A DNA stretch of 41,784 nucleotides. Origin: Actinospica durhamensis. Lineage in GTDB: Bacteria > Actinomycetota > Actinomycetes > Streptomycetales > Catenulisporaceae. The notes below the pieces were generated by a model, which was given only the letters and a program-made list of their open reading frames with translations, searched no databases and had not been told where the DNA came from. Position 1 is the first letter of the stretch. Each line of letters opens with the position of its first letter. The translations under genes were made by a program, and so were the position numbers. Shown here one piece after another: positions 1 through 7,463 of the stretch. The DNA lies in the NCBI RefSeq assembly GCF_018139695.1, contig NZ_JAGSOG010000045.1:1-41784 (forward strand). Reading direction: 5' to 3'.

Positions 1-281
1 CAACTACTACGGCGACCACGACCTGTGGCGCGAGCCGCAGGCGGACGACTCCGACACGACCGCCGCGGACTACTGGGCCGCCGAGCACCGGCCCGTGTTC
101 GAGGCCGCGGCGCCCGGTGCGAAGATCCCGCCTGCGCGCCGTCCTGTCCGCCGCCGGCTTCGAGGTCGACCGCGATTTCCCCCACCTGCGCGGCGACACC
201 ACCGTCTCCGACGAGCCCTTCCTCACCCTAGGCCGCCTGCGCCCGGTCGTCGTCGAGGACCTCCTCGTGCTGCTGTACTGA
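1..281 (+). pseudogene. 3' end of an unknown gene, frameshifted
   Basis: The window opens inside a coding region. Frame 2 from base 2 reads a plausible acidic, Tyr/Asp-rich segment (NYYGDHDLWREPQADD...) up to about base 130. Sensible sequence then continues only in frame 3 from base 132 (LRAVLSAAGFEVDRDF...) to the TGA at 279-281. The switch is a +1 shift in the stretch at 121-134, so the gene is either broken or carries a sequencing error there. I do not recognise the family. Its location beside IS remnants and other decayed sequence favours real decay. The 5' part lies outside the window. Confidence 0.55.
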
Positions 282-374
282 TAGAGTATTCTGATTTGAT
301 GCCGCGTCAGCGTATTGTCTGCTGGCTCAAGTAATTCAGTGGATATAATCCATGGTTTAGCTGGATCGTTTTAG
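282..374. other. AT-rich non-coding stretch
   Basis: This short segment is clearly more AT-rich than the rest of the window, with runs such as gatttgatg and ggatataatcc. I see no coding sequence or RNA gene. It separates the broken gene at 1-281 from the decayed repeat copy that begins near 375, and its composition suggests foreign or unselected DNA. Confidence 0.4.
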
Positions 375-574
375 GTACGGATGCGCAGGGGGAACGGGGC
401 CGGTGTCGCGGGGAGGCCTCTCCGGAGGGTGAGGCGTCGAACGCGGGCGCGCGGAGGGCGCGCGGCGCGGCGCGCTACCGGCGTATCGCGTGGACCAGCT
501 GACAGACACGCAGATGGCCGTATTCGTGCGCTATCAGGCGACGTAGCCGGGACGAGCCGGGCCGCGCAGCGGCG
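375..574 (+). repeat. Direct repeat copy A (decayed copy of 2711-2908)
   Basis: About 200 bp here align along their length with 2711-2908 in the same orientation, by eye at roughly 80% identity with a 2-bp length difference. The repeat covers about 115 bp of upstream sequence and the first codons of the gene that starts at 2824. Similarity stops abruptly after the shared gcagcggcg/gtagcggcg (ends 574 and 2908). The copies therefore come from an old duplication or from insertion of related cassettes. Confidence 0.75.
490..546 (+). pseudogene. Truncated copy of the 2824-3276 gene
   Basis: The GTG at 490 starts a reading frame whose peptide (VDQLTDTQMAVFVRYQAT) matches the N terminus of the protein from 2824 (VDELAGGQTAVFVRYQAT). 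It ends at a TAG at 544-546 where the intact copy has a CAG glutamine codon. Past the stop, similar codons continue to about 574 (PGRAGPRSG against PGRTGLRSG), then homology is lost. So this copy has both a nonsense change and a 3' truncation. The intact copy's TAnnnT box before the start is not preserved here. Confidence 0.7.
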
Positions 575-616
575 AAGGGGAGGCGTTTTCCTCAGCGATT
601 GGCCCGGTTTCGCGGA

Positions 617-1139
617 CTAGTACGCAGTCGGACTTCGTGATCTGACACCGGGTCGTGCGATGAGCGCGTAGCGTAGGCGGTGGTAGTGCCAGAGGGCTCG
701 GGCCTGATGGCCTCGGCGCCAAGTGGACCAGGCGAGACAGTCGCCTACATCTGTGTTCCTGCGGTTTTGTCCGGGCAGCAGGGCGGGCAGGAGCCGCTGG
801 AGTTCCGGGACGGTCAGCGCGATCATGCCGCAGTCTTTCGGCGCGGGCTGCTCGTCGTACTCGGGCAGCACGGGGGCCGGGTGCGTGGTCCTGGCCTGGG
901 CGGCGGTGACGGCCGGGAGCGCGTAGGCCGCCATCACGAGGGTGACGTGGCGTTTCCACGCCCGGTAGCCGCGCACCTGGGTTCCGTCGAGGCAGGTGGC
1001 CTGCTTCGAGTTCTGCACGTACAACTCCCGATCGGCCAGCCCGTGCCCGAGCGGTGTGGCGTAGGTCGCGTAGACCGCGACGACGGCGTTCTCGATGCGT
1101 CCGGCGGTGCCGGTGTACTGTCGGCCCGCCCGCCCTTAC
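617..1139 (-). pseudogene. IS701-family transposase remnant (internal deletion)
   Basis: On the minus strand the frame reads [18 protein letters not shown]...[10 protein letters not shown] and then jumps directly to [19 protein letters not shown], followed by [10 protein letters not shown] and a [20 protein letters not shown] tail, ending at TAG 617-619. These blocks resemble the middle ([15 protein letters not shown]) and C-terminal part (GLDHYQVR.Y.AWYRHITL, LT..EIRRLL, WRRRHQA) of IS701-type DDE transposases. The stretch that normally links DRELY to the GLD block, well over 100 residues, is missing. An in-frame TAA lies just upstream of the QYTG block. The element is dead. Family assignment is from recalled motifs, not a search. 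Confidence 0.7.
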
Positions 1140-1384
1140 ACGCGCGGCGCAGGCCGCTCCGTATTCAGCTTGCGTCACACGATGACGATCAGTGCGGCTG
1201 CTTGTGCGCCAACCTTCTACCGGCCTCGATAGCCGAGGGGGCCCTCACGGCTCACCACGACTGACGGGGCACCAGGCGCGGAATGCGTGCGCGCAATCGG
1301 CCCCGTCGGAGCGGACTCGAATGGCCGTCCACGCCGTAGTCAGTGGCGGATGTTGGAGAATTCCCCAGGGACTCGGAGGTGGCG
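1140..1384. other. Intergenic stretch without recognisable gene
   Basis: Between the IS remnant and the DUF4304 gene I find no convincing coding frame on either strand. The last 12 bp carry the Shine-Dalgarno of the next gene (GGAGGT). A promoter must lie here if that gene is expressed, but I see no clear -35/-10 pair. Confidence 0.4.
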
Positions 1385-2047
1385 ATGACATCGGGAAACG
1401 GGCTTGCGGAACTGCTGCGTACCGTCGCGACGCCGACGCTGCGAACATATGGATTTAAACGGGACAAGAACTACTACTACCGTTTCAACGACACCGGTGA
1501 CGAAATGGTCGTGTGCTTCGACAACGCCATCGGAGCCCCGCCCGGCACGCCGTACGGCCCCGCCACGGAGATCGGTGCCGGCTACTTCCCCCGCTACTTC
1601 CTCGAAGACCTCCGCACGAGGTTCAAGGGAAAGAACCAGGCACCGCATTGGACCATGGCCCTGTTCTACTGGCGCGTGATCGCGCCGACCGAAGTCTCCT
1701 ATGCCTCCGGTGGCGGGCAACCGTGGGATGAATGGTGGGCACTGGGCGAACGCACCGCGGACAGCGGCCGGGTGCTGGCCGGCATCCTTACCGAGAACGT
1801 ACTCCCGTGTCTGGCACGGCTCGAGCCGCTCGAAGCCCAGTGCGCTGCCGCGGGCGGGACCGGGCCCGACGCGTTCACCTTCAGCGGCAGTTGGCACGGG
1901 CCGGTCTACGCGAGACTCGGCCGTGCCCCGCGCGCGGAGGTCGAGGCCACCCTCGTCTCGCTCGCGCCCGTCGGCTTCGACCAGGAAGACGTCGCACGGT
2001 TCACCGAAAGCATCCGCGGTCGGCTCGATGCGATCTACCCAGAGTAG
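1385..2047 (+). CDS. DUF4304-like protein
   Basis: This gene encodes 220 residues. The ATG at 1385 is preceded by a good Shine-Dalgarno (GGAGGT, 8-9 bases upstream); an upstream in-frame ATG at 1343 lacks one. The N-terminal half has the look of DUF4304 proteins: a short helix (LLRTVATPTLRTYGFKRD), then an aromatic strand (YYYRFNDTGDEMVVCFD) and a long acidic/aromatic body. The protein is soluble, with no signal peptide or membrane segment. DUF4304 has no known biochemical role; members often sit alone in accessory DNA or near toxin-immunity-type loci. Here the gene is flanked by inverted IS701-type remnants, which suggests it was carried in. Family assignment is from recalled sequence character. 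Confidence 0.65.
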   Translation: MTSGNGLAELLRTVATPTLRTYGFKRDKNYYYRFNDTGDEMVVCFDNAIGAPPGTPYGPATEIGAGYFPRYFLEDLRTRFKGKNQAPHWTMALFYWRVIAPTEVSYASGGGQPWDEWWALGERTADSGRVLAGILTENVLPCLARLEPLEAQCAAAGGTGPDAFTFSGSWHGPVYARLGRAPRAEVEATLVSLAPVGFDQEDVARFTESIRGRLDAIYPE

Positions 2048-2126
2048 GCCGCCTCACGTACTGGAGTAGATCAGCGGCAACTCCCCACCGCGCGTCCTGG
2101 ACCAGTCCGAACGATGGCAGAAGTCG

Positions 2127-2220
2127 CCATCAGGCCCGTGCCCCCCGGCTCCACGACCACCTACGCTACGCGCTCATCGCCCAACCCGTGTCAGATCACG
2201 AAGTCCGACTGCCGTACTGG
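2127..2220 (+). mobile_element. IS701-type 3' end remnant, inverted relative to 618-711
   Basis: This stretch is the reverse complement of 618-711 at roughly 85% identity by eye. On the plus strand it encodes the transposase C-terminal tail (RHQARAPRLHDHLRYALIAQ) and continues into the shared non-coding end (TGTCAGATCACGAAGTCCGA). Only the last 30 or so codons plus the IS end remain. Together with the longer minus-strand remnant it brackets the DUF4304 gene at 1385-2047. Confidence 0.65.
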
Positions 2221-2250
2221 GTCTCGGCCGGCCGTCAGCGTATCTCCTAC

Positions 2251-2670
2251 TTATCGCAGTGTGCTGGCGCGTCGAGAGCCCACTTCTGCGGAGGCGCTGG
2301 TGGGTTCGCTCTGTGTGTTCGCGGCGCGCACCTTGTCCAAGGAGTTGGCCCGGGGTACGCCCTCCACGGCTACGCAGATCCCGAACACGCGGTCGTGGCT
2401 CGTCCAGCCGTTCACGCGCCCGCGATTGTTGCTGATCTGCACCCGCTTCCGGGCCGGATCCAGGGACGAGACCAAGTGTAGATATACCGTGCCGGATACG
2501 CGGGCGAGGACGATGTCCCCGACCTCGAGCTTCGCGGGATCGACCGGCGCCACCACTACCGACTGCCGGCTGCGTATCAGTGGGACCATGGAAGAGCCGG
2601 TGGGCTTGAACTCAACGGTCGCTCCAGCCGCGATTCTGTCCGCTACTGCCTCCAACATGCCCATGCCCAC
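2251..2670 (-). CDS. S24/S26 peptidase-like protein, probably non-catalytic
   Basis: This encodes 139 residues from a GTG at 2670; ATGs at 2664 and 2658 are equally possible starts because no clear Shine-Dalgarno decides. After a short N-terminal helix the sequence has FKPTGSSMVPLI, the serine box of S24/S26 (LexA/signal-peptidase fold) proteins, followed by VVVAPVDPAKLEVGDIVLAR and a YLHLVSS...ISNNRGRVNGW block. In active enzymes the lysine of the Ser-Lys dyad lies close to the VHRV-type segment; here that segment (VYLHLVSS) has no lysine. There is no transmembrane anchor. Inference: a catalytically impaired, small S24/S26-fold protein of an accessory region, possibly regulatory or binding. 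It is encoded alone on this strand between the IS remnant and the repeat copy B. Confidence 0.6.
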   Translation of the reverse strand: MGMGMLEAVADRIAAGATVEFKPTGSSMVPLIRSRQSVVVAPVDPAKLEVGDIVLARVSGTVYLHLVSSLDPARKRVQISNNRGRVNGWTSHDRVFGICVAVEGVPRANSLDKVRAANTQSEPTSASAEVGSRRASTLR

Positions 2671-2710
2671 AGCGTGGCGGGTCAGCCGAGGCGGCTCAAC
2701 TGAGTTTCGA

Positions 2711-2908
2711 GTACGGGTGCGCAGGGGGAGCGGGGTTGGTGTCGTGGGGAGGCTTCTCCGGAGGGTGAGGCGCCGGACGCGGGCGGGTGGAGGGCGCGTG
2801 GTGCGGCGCGGTAGCGTCTGCGCGTGGACGAGCTCGCAGGTGGGCAGACGGCCGTGTTCGTGCGGTATCAGGCGACGCAGCCGGGGCGGACCGGGCTGCG
2901 TAGCGGCG
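2711..2908 (+). repeat. Direct repeat copy B (parent of 375-574)
   Basis: This is the intact counterpart of the repeat at 375-574. It includes about 113 bp upstream of the GTG at 2824 and the first 85 bp of that gene. The upstream part is unusually well conserved between copies, including a cttctccggagggtgagg block with a CTCCGGAG palindrome, which hints at a functional promoter or operator in the duplicated unit. Confidence 0.75.
2812..2817 (+). promoter_or_regulatory. TAnnnT -10 box of a possible leaderless gene
   Basis: TAGCGT lies six bases before the GTG at 2824, the spacing typical of leaderless actinobacterial transcripts, and no Shine-Dalgarno is present. The -35 region is not obvious. 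Confidence 0.35.
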
Positions 2909-3276
2909 TGTTCGGGCTGGTCAACGGGCTACACAAGCGAGGCGAGCTGACGCCCGAACAGGCCGAGTTCCGCCGGGTGGGCAACGCCTGGTACCACGCC
3001 CATCTGAGCGATCCCGGCGCGCTCGCGCCCGAGGTCTACGACAGGGCTCTTCATCCGCGGTCCTCAGCCTGGTTCAAGGAATCGGCCGTCGAGATGATCG
3101 AGCAGGTCGCCGGATATCTGGAGATCCTGGATGCGCACGGCGTGGCTTGGGAGTTGGTGCGCAGCACCGACCCGGGGGAGATCTTGTACGAGGACGTACA
3201 CCAGGTCATCGCCGAGCCGCGTCAGGCGGTGCCGTCCGCCGGAACCGCGCCGCTCAGGTCGTCCGGGTGCCGGTGA
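2824..3276 (+). CDS. Hypothetical protein, 150 aa
   Basis: The gene starts at a GTG with no Shine-Dalgarno but a TAnnnT box at leaderless spacing. The product is small, soluble and acidic, without signal peptide or membrane segment. Visible blocks are VFVRYQATQPGRTGLRSG, a helical TPEQAEFRRVGNAWYHAHL segment, and a C-terminal half ending in WELVRSTDPGEILYEDVHQV. I believe similar proteins are common in Streptomyces-type genomes but know no function. The last 23 bp overlap, tail to tail, the end of the PEBP gene on the other strand. A truncated paralogue of its 5' end lies at 490-546. Confidence 0.6.
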   Translation: MDELAGGQTAVFVRYQATQPGRTGLRSGVFGLVNGLHKRGELTPEQAEFRRVGNAWYHAHLSDPGALAPEVYDRALHPRSSAWFKESAVEMIEQVAGYLEILDAHGVAWELVRSTDPGEILYEDVHQVIAEPRQAVPSAGTAPLRSSGCR

Positions 3277-3823
3277 GTGTTCCGGAGGCCAGGACGTGTC
3301 CGGCGAGGGCCGACGGCACGGCTTGCATGTCGGGGACGTCGGCGAAGTCGACGGCGGTGTCGAGGGCGTAGAGGTGGTAGCGGTAGCGGTGTGTGCCGTG
3401 GCCGGGAAGCGGCCTGGGACCGGCGTACTTGGCCTGGCCGCGGCGGTTGGGGAGGAAGTGGAAGCGCGGGTCGTCCGGGGTCAGGGCGCCCTCCGGAAGG
3501 CCGCCTTCGGTCGCCGGGAACGCGGCGATCGTGTGGATGCCGGGTACGGCGCCGGGGTTGTCGAGGTCTTCGAGGACGAAGACCAGGCCCTTCGTGCCCG
3601 CGGGCAGGGCGCTCCAGGTGAGGGCGGGGGAGATGTCCTGGCCGATGAACTGGCCGCAGTGCTTGGCGGGCACGACCTGGCCGTCCTGGAACGCCGGCGA
3701 CGTCAGAGTGATGCGATGATCGGTCGCGAGCTCGGGGGCGTTGGCAATGCTCGCGGTCTCGTCGGGGCGCTTGTTGCGCAGCAGCCGGCCGACGGGGAGC
3801 AGCAGGGCTTCTATCGGATGCAT
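3254..3823 (-). CDS. PEBP/YbhB-YbcL family protein
   Basis: This encodes 189 residues from the ATG at 3823. It is a phosphatidylethanolamine-binding-protein (Raf-kinase-inhibitor-like) family member; the bacterial forms are small soluble proteins of unsettled function. Family marks are LTSPAFQDGQVVPAKHCG near residue 40, DISPALTWSALPAGTKGLVFVLEDLD with the conserved DISPAL.W and D.D. ligand-pocket residues, and HRYRYHLYALD near the C terminus. About 35 N-terminal residues precede the core, more than usual, without a signal peptide. The MarR gene ends 11 bp upstream, so the two are almost certainly one transcript, regulator first. The MarR protein is a good candidate to control it. Confidence 0.85.
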   Translation of the reverse strand: MHPIEALLLPVGRLLRNKRPDETASIANAPELATDHRITLTSPAFQDGQVVPAKHCGQFIGQDISPALTWSALPAGTKGLVFVLEDLDNPGAVPGIHTIAAFPATEGGLPEGALTPDDPRFHFLPNRRGQAKYAGPRPLPGHGTHRYRYHLYALDTAVDFADVPDMQAVPSALAGHVLASGTLTGTRTT

Positions 3824-3834
3824 GGTGGTCCTGT

Positions 3835-4260
3835 TCAGGAATCGGCGATGCGGAGCAGGAGTGGGGCGATCCGGAGGAGGTCGGCGCGTTCGGCGGCGGT
3901 GAGCTCGCCGAGTCGGGCGTTGAGCCAGTCCTGCCGGTGGCGGCGCGAGGCCGTGGACGCCTGCTGGCCCTGTTCGGTCAGGGCGAACACGACTTTGCGC
4001 CGGTCTTCCGTGTCGCGGGACTTGGTGATGTACGCGAGTTGTTCGAGCCGCCGAACCGTCTGGCTGATGGATCCGAGCGTGACCTTCGCGGCCGCGGCCA
4101 GGTCGCTCAGGCTCATCCCGCCCTGCTTGTCGAGGGTGATCAACACGAGGAGCGCTTCCTCGGAGACCTCTCCCTCCACCCGCTCGGAACGGAATCGGCT
4201 GTAGAGCCGTACGGCCGCGCGTCGCAGTTCCGCGCCGACCTCGTCGATGTTCTCGGGCAC
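3835..4260 (-). CDS. MarR-family transcriptional regulator
   Basis: This encodes 141 residues from a GTG at 4260, preceded by a strong Shine-Dalgarno (GGAGGTG). It has the typical winged-helix layout: a dimerisation helix, then MSLSDLAAAAKVTLGSISQT (recognition helix-turn-helix), VRRLEQLAYITKSRDTEDRR (wing with the family's D..DRR), and a C-terminal helix pair. MarR proteins bind short palindromes as dimers and usually repress their own operon until a ligand binds. Upstream of the gene lies such a palindrome (see 4275-4311). It is the first gene of a two-gene unit with the PEBP protein. Confidence 0.9.
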   Translation of the reverse strand: MPENIDEVGAELRRAAVRLYSRFRSERVEGEVSEEALLVLITLDKQGGMSLSDLAAAAKVTLGSISQTVRRLEQLAYITKSRDTEDRRKVVFALTEQGQQASTASRRHRQDWLNARLGELTAAERADLLRIAPLLLRIADS

Positions 4261-4274
4261 CGCGCACCTCCAGT

Positions 4275-4311
4275 TGCTTAGTAGACCATAGCATCTGCTT
4301 AGTAGTACTAA
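4275..4311 (-). promoter_or_regulatory. Operator/promoter region of the marR-PEBP unit
   Basis: A perfect 13-bp palindrome, TTAGTA-G-TACTAA, lies at 4299-4311. A second half-site, TGCTTAGTAG (4275-4284), repeats TGCTTAGTAG (4295-4304) exactly 20 bp away, two helical turns. On the minus strand a TTGATT (-35-like) overlaps the palindrome's outer edge and a TATGGT (-10-like) follows, about 19 bp apart, so a bound dimer would block the promoter. Inference: autoregulatory MarR operator. Confidence 0.6.
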
Positions 4312-4356
4312 TCAAATCGAGCGCGTGCTGAACCGGCTGACGGCGCGCCCTGCGTT

Positions 4357-4953
4357 CTACTGCAGTGCGTCGCGTAGGTCGGTGAAGGTGCGGAAGTGGA
4401 TGGCGGGCATGCCGAGGGCGCGGGCGGCGGCTACGTGGCCGGGGGTGTCGTCGACGAAGAGGCAGTGGGTCGGGTCGACGCCCACGGTGCGGGCGGCGGC
4501 CTGGAAGACGCGGGGGTCGGGCTTGGCGAAGCCCAGGTGGGAGGTGTTGACGACGAAGTCGGCGATGTCCTCGATGCCCTGATTCCGAAGGTCGTCCTCG
4601 AGGCGGGTGGTGGCGTTGGAGACCAGGGCGACCGGCATGCGCTCGCGGGTGCGGCGGAGCAGGGCCACTACCTCGGCGTCGACGGGCGGCAGGACGGCCG
4701 ACCAGGCTGCCACGACGCCTTCGGCTGCTGATATGCCGTGGTCGCGCGCGAGGGCGGCGGTGACGTCGGCTCGCCACTGCGGGTCGGTCGTGCCGCCGGT
4801 GATGGCCGGGATCAGGCGCTCGGCGGCGAACGCGGTTGCGGACAGGACGCCGGTGGGCAGGCCGTGCGCCGCCTCGATCTCGGCCATGCTCGGCCAGTGC
4901 CGCACTACGCCGTCGACATCACAGAGCACCGCTTGGATCTTGGTTCCGGTCAT
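4357..4953 (-). CDS. HAD-superfamily hydrolase
   Basis: This encodes 198 residues from the ATG at 4953. All four HAD motifs are visible: CDVDGVV (nucleophile Asp, motif I), VSNATT (motif II), FAKPDPRVF (motif III lysine) and FVDDTPGHVAAA (motif IV acidic pair). The alpha-helical cap between motifs I and II and the overall length match the phosphatase subfamily IA-v3 (beta-phosphoglucomutase/haloacid dehalogenase-like). Substrate cannot be predicted; a small phosphorylated metabolite is most likely. It stands alone, with the marR operator region beyond its stop codon and a low-complexity spacer upstream. Confidence 0.85.
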   Translation of the reverse strand: MTGTKIQAVLCDVDGVVRHWPSMAEIEAAHGLPTGVLSATAFAAERLIPAITGGTTDPQWRADVTAALARDHGISAAEGVVAAWSAVLPPVDAEVVALLRRTRERMPVALVSNATTRLEDDLRNQGIEDIADFVVNTSHLGFAKPDPRVFQAAARTVGVDPTHCLFVDDTPGHVAAARALGMPAIHFRTFTDLRDALQ

Positions 4954-4982
4954 GCGGGGAGCTTATCCGGCGGGCTGATCGC

Positions 4983-5059
4983 GTGCGGTGGGTGTGGTGG
5001 GTGCGGTGGGTGTGGTGCGATCCGGCGATGCGATGCGATGCACAGCACAGCACCACACC
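4983..5059. repeat. Short tandem repeat tract with hairpin potential
   Basis: An 18-bp unit (GTGCGGTGGGTGTGGTGG) occurs twice in tandem at 4983-5018, differing only in the last base. It is followed by three CGATG-type repeats around 5026-5040. GGTGTGGTGC (5009-5018) can pair with GCACCACACC (5050-5059). The tract lies between the SpoIIE-like gene's stop and the HAD gene's start, so it could end transcription of the former, but it has no U-tract. Confidence 0.5.
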
Positions 5060-5112
5060 ACGTTCGGCCGCCCCCGCGCCCGTCACGCCCCGCGCCCATC
5101 AGCCCCCGCGCC

Positions 5113-7245
5113 TCAGCACGGCAGCGCGAGTTCGAACCAGACGCTCTTGCCGCCGGTCGTGTGGCGGGTGCCCCAGCGGTGGGAGAGTTCCTTGACCAGG
5201 TGCAGTCCGCGGCCGCCGTCGTCGTCGTGGCCTGCGGCGCGCAGCCGGGGGACCTCCTCCGAGGCGTCGTAGACCTCGCACAACAGGGTCCTGTCACGCA
5301 TCAGGCGGACGCTGATCGGGCCGTTGGAGTACAGCAGCGCGTTGGTGACCAGTTCGCTGGCCAGCAGCTCCGCGGTCTCCTCGAGCTCGGCCAGGCCCCA
5401 GTCGCTGAGTGTGCTGCGCACGGCGCGGCGGGCCCGGGCCACTGCGGGCAGCTCGGGCTCGACCACCCACTGCGCGGTCGCGGTGGACGGGACGCCGCGC
5501 ACGCGGGCGATCACCAGTGCGGCGTCGTCCATGGTGCGGTCGCCGCGCAGGCCGCTGATGACGGTGTCGGCGATGGCCTCCAGCGGCAGCGACGGGTCCT
5601 TGATCTCGCGGGCGAGGTCGCTCAGGCCGTCGTCGATGTCCCGGCCGGGCGCGCGGCTCTCGACCAGGCCGTCGGTGCACAGCACCAGCAGGCTGTCGTC
5701 CTCGAGCTCGATGTCGCGGCTCTCGAAGGTGTGCCCGCCCACGCCCAGCGGCACGCCCGGGGGCAGCTCGATCAGCTGCGGCGGGCCCTGGGCCGGGACC
5801 ATCAGCGGCGGGATGTGCCCGGCCCTGGCCATCCGGCAGATCCGCGTGGTCGGGTCGAACACGGCCACCAGGCACGTGGCGAAGAGTATCTCGCCGTCGC
5901 CCAGGTGCTCGGCCAGCTCGTCGAGGTGGTGGAGCACCTCGGCCGGCTGCAGGTCCAGGCTGGCCACCAGGGTGCGGGTGGCGGTGCGCAGCTGGCCCAT
6001 CACGGCGGCGGCGCGCACGCCGTGGCCCATGACGTCGCCCACCACCATCGCCACCCGCCCGCCGCGCAGGCCGATCACGTCGTACCAGTCGCCGCCGACG
6101 CCGGTCAGGTCGCTGGCGGGCAGGTAGCGGTGGGCCACGTCCACACCGGTGTGGTCGCCCGAGTCGGCCGGCAGCAGGGCGCGCTGGAGCATCAGGGCCG
6201 TGTGCCGCTCGTGGCTGTAGAGCCGGGCGTTGTCCACGCACAGGGCGGCGCGGGCGGCGAACTCCTCGCCCAGCACGGCCTCGCCGCCGGAGAAGGGGCG
6301 CCGGTCCGGGCCGCGGGTGAACATCGCGATGCCGAGCACGGCGCCGCGCGCGACCAGCGGCACCACCAGCATGCAGTGGCCTACCAGCAGCGGCGCGGGG
6401 GAGGGGTCGGACTCGGGCCACAGCTTCTGCGTGGCGGCCTGGTCCAGCGCCGGCAGCGTACGCGGCCGGCCGGAGCGCAGCACCTGGCCGAACACCGAGT
6501 TCTGGCCGTGCACCACGGTCTGGTCCACCGGCAGCAGCGCCTCGAGCGCCGGGTCCTGGGCCCGGGCGGCCACCCGGCGCACCCGCACCTCGTTGTCGGG
6601 GCGGGCCATCGGCAGCTCGAACTCGTCCACCACGGTCTCGAGCAGCGCCACCGACGCGGTGTCGGCGAATCGCGGCACGGCCACCGCGAGCAGCTCCCGC
6701 GCGGTCTGGGACATGTCGAGGGTGGTGCCGATCATGGTGTTGGCCTCGGTCAGCAGCTGCACCCGGCGCATCATGGCGACGGACGCGGCGTGCTCCTGGA
6801 ACTGGCCGATCGCGGCGAGCGCGGCCTCGGCCGTGCCCAGCGGCGCGGGCTTCGCGGCGGGCGCGGACTGCCCGACCCGGTCGGTGACGACGATCAACGC
6901 CCCCGGACGGCCCCGTCTGTCCTGGATCGGCTGCCAGCCGCACTCCACCGGATGCACCAGGCCGTCGGCGTCGAGCAGGGGGAGCGAGCCGGACCAGCTG
7001 CGGCCGGTGAGCACGGTGCCGAGCAGCTCGTCGAGGGCGGAGCGGTCCTCCGGCCGTACCATCAGGGTCCGCATACGTCGCCCGCAGGCGCGGCCCGCGG
7101 ACAGCCCGAACAGTGCCTGCGCACCGCGGCTCCAGCTGGTGATCCGTCCGTCCGTACCGACGGTCAGTGTGGCCGGCCACGGACGCTGCGGGGCTGCCGG
7201 GGCGGTTTCACCCCCGAACGCCCTGTTCCAGGGTGTTGCCCCCAT
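5113..7245 (-). CDS. PAS-GAF-SpoIIE phosphatase-HATPase signalling protein
   Basis: This 710-residue protein has four parts: a PAS-like domain at about 20-130 (TDGRITSWSRGAQALFG), a GAF domain at about 165-345, a SpoIIE/PP2C serine phosphatase at about 355-560 (LPASDLTGVGGDWYDVI, VVGDVMGHG, FATCLVAVFD, CTDGLVES, DDAALVIARV), and a C-terminal RsbW-type HATPase kinase domain at about 575-705 (ASELVTNALLYS N box, DGGRGLHLV G box). Streptomycetes have many such proteins. They act in partner-switching networks, dephosphorylating anti-anti-sigma factors while the kinase domain binds or phosphorylates them. No sigma factor or STAS gene is adjacent, so the partner is unknown. There are no membrane segments, so it is cytosolic. 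Confidence 0.92.
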   Translation of the reverse strand: MGATPWNRAFGGETAPAAPQRPWPATLTVGTDGRITSWSRGAQALFGLSAGRACGRRMRTLMVRPEDRSALDELLGTVLTGRSWSGSLPLLDADGLVHPVECGWQPIQDRRGRPGALIVVTDRVGQSAPAAKPAPLGTAEAALAAIGQFQEHAASVAMMRRVQLLTEANTMIGTTLDMSQTARELLAVAVPRFADTASVALLETVVDEFELPMARPDNEVRVRRVAARAQDPALEALLPVDQTVVHGQNSVFGQVLRSGRPRTLPALDQAATQKLWPESDPSPAPLLVGHCMLVVPLVARGAVLGIAMFTRGPDRRPFSGGEAVLGEEFAARAALCVDNARLYSHERHTALMLQRALLPADSGDHTGVDVAHRYLPASDLTGVGGDWYDVIGLRGGRVAMVVGDVMGHGVRAAAVMGQLRTATRTLVASLDLQPAEVLHHLDELAEHLGDGEILFATCLVAVFDPTTRICRMARAGHIPPLMVPAQGPPQLIELPPGVPLGVGGHTFESRDIELEDDSLLVLCTDGLVESRAPGRDIDDGLSDLAREIKDPSLPLEAIADTVISGLRGDRTMDDAALVIARVRGVPSTATAQWVVEPELPAVARARRAVRSTLSDWGLAELEETAELLASELVTNALLYSNGPISVRLMRDRTLLCEVYDASEEVPRLRAAGHDDDGGRGLHLVKELSHRWGTRHTTGGKSVWFELALPC

Positions 7246-7463
7246 TTCGAGCTCACTCTCGTTGTCCAGGTGGGCGGTCGGAAGTATACCGTCCTGTCAG
7301 GGTCGTGAATCAAGGGAGGCGGGCGAATTCGCAGGTGACCGCGGCCCTGGGACCGCCGCATAGGGCCTGTCCTCGCCCTACCCTGGCCACTCGGCGCACA
7401 TGCGGGCGCGGTGGGGGCGCACGGAGGCTCGCGACGGCGTCCGGGGTGGTGCGCGCCGCGAAA

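Noticed and set aside
4983-5059. Possible CRISPR-like repeat
   Set aside because: Only two adjacent 18-bp units and short CGATG repeats, no spacers and no cas genes.
4738-7308. 856-codon open frame on the plus strand opposite the SpoIIE-like gene
   Set aside because: It is a shadow of the minus-strand gene in high-GC DNA: composition is Gly/Arg/Ala/His-rich with no domain, while the opposite frame has clear GAF, SpoIIE and HATPase motifs.
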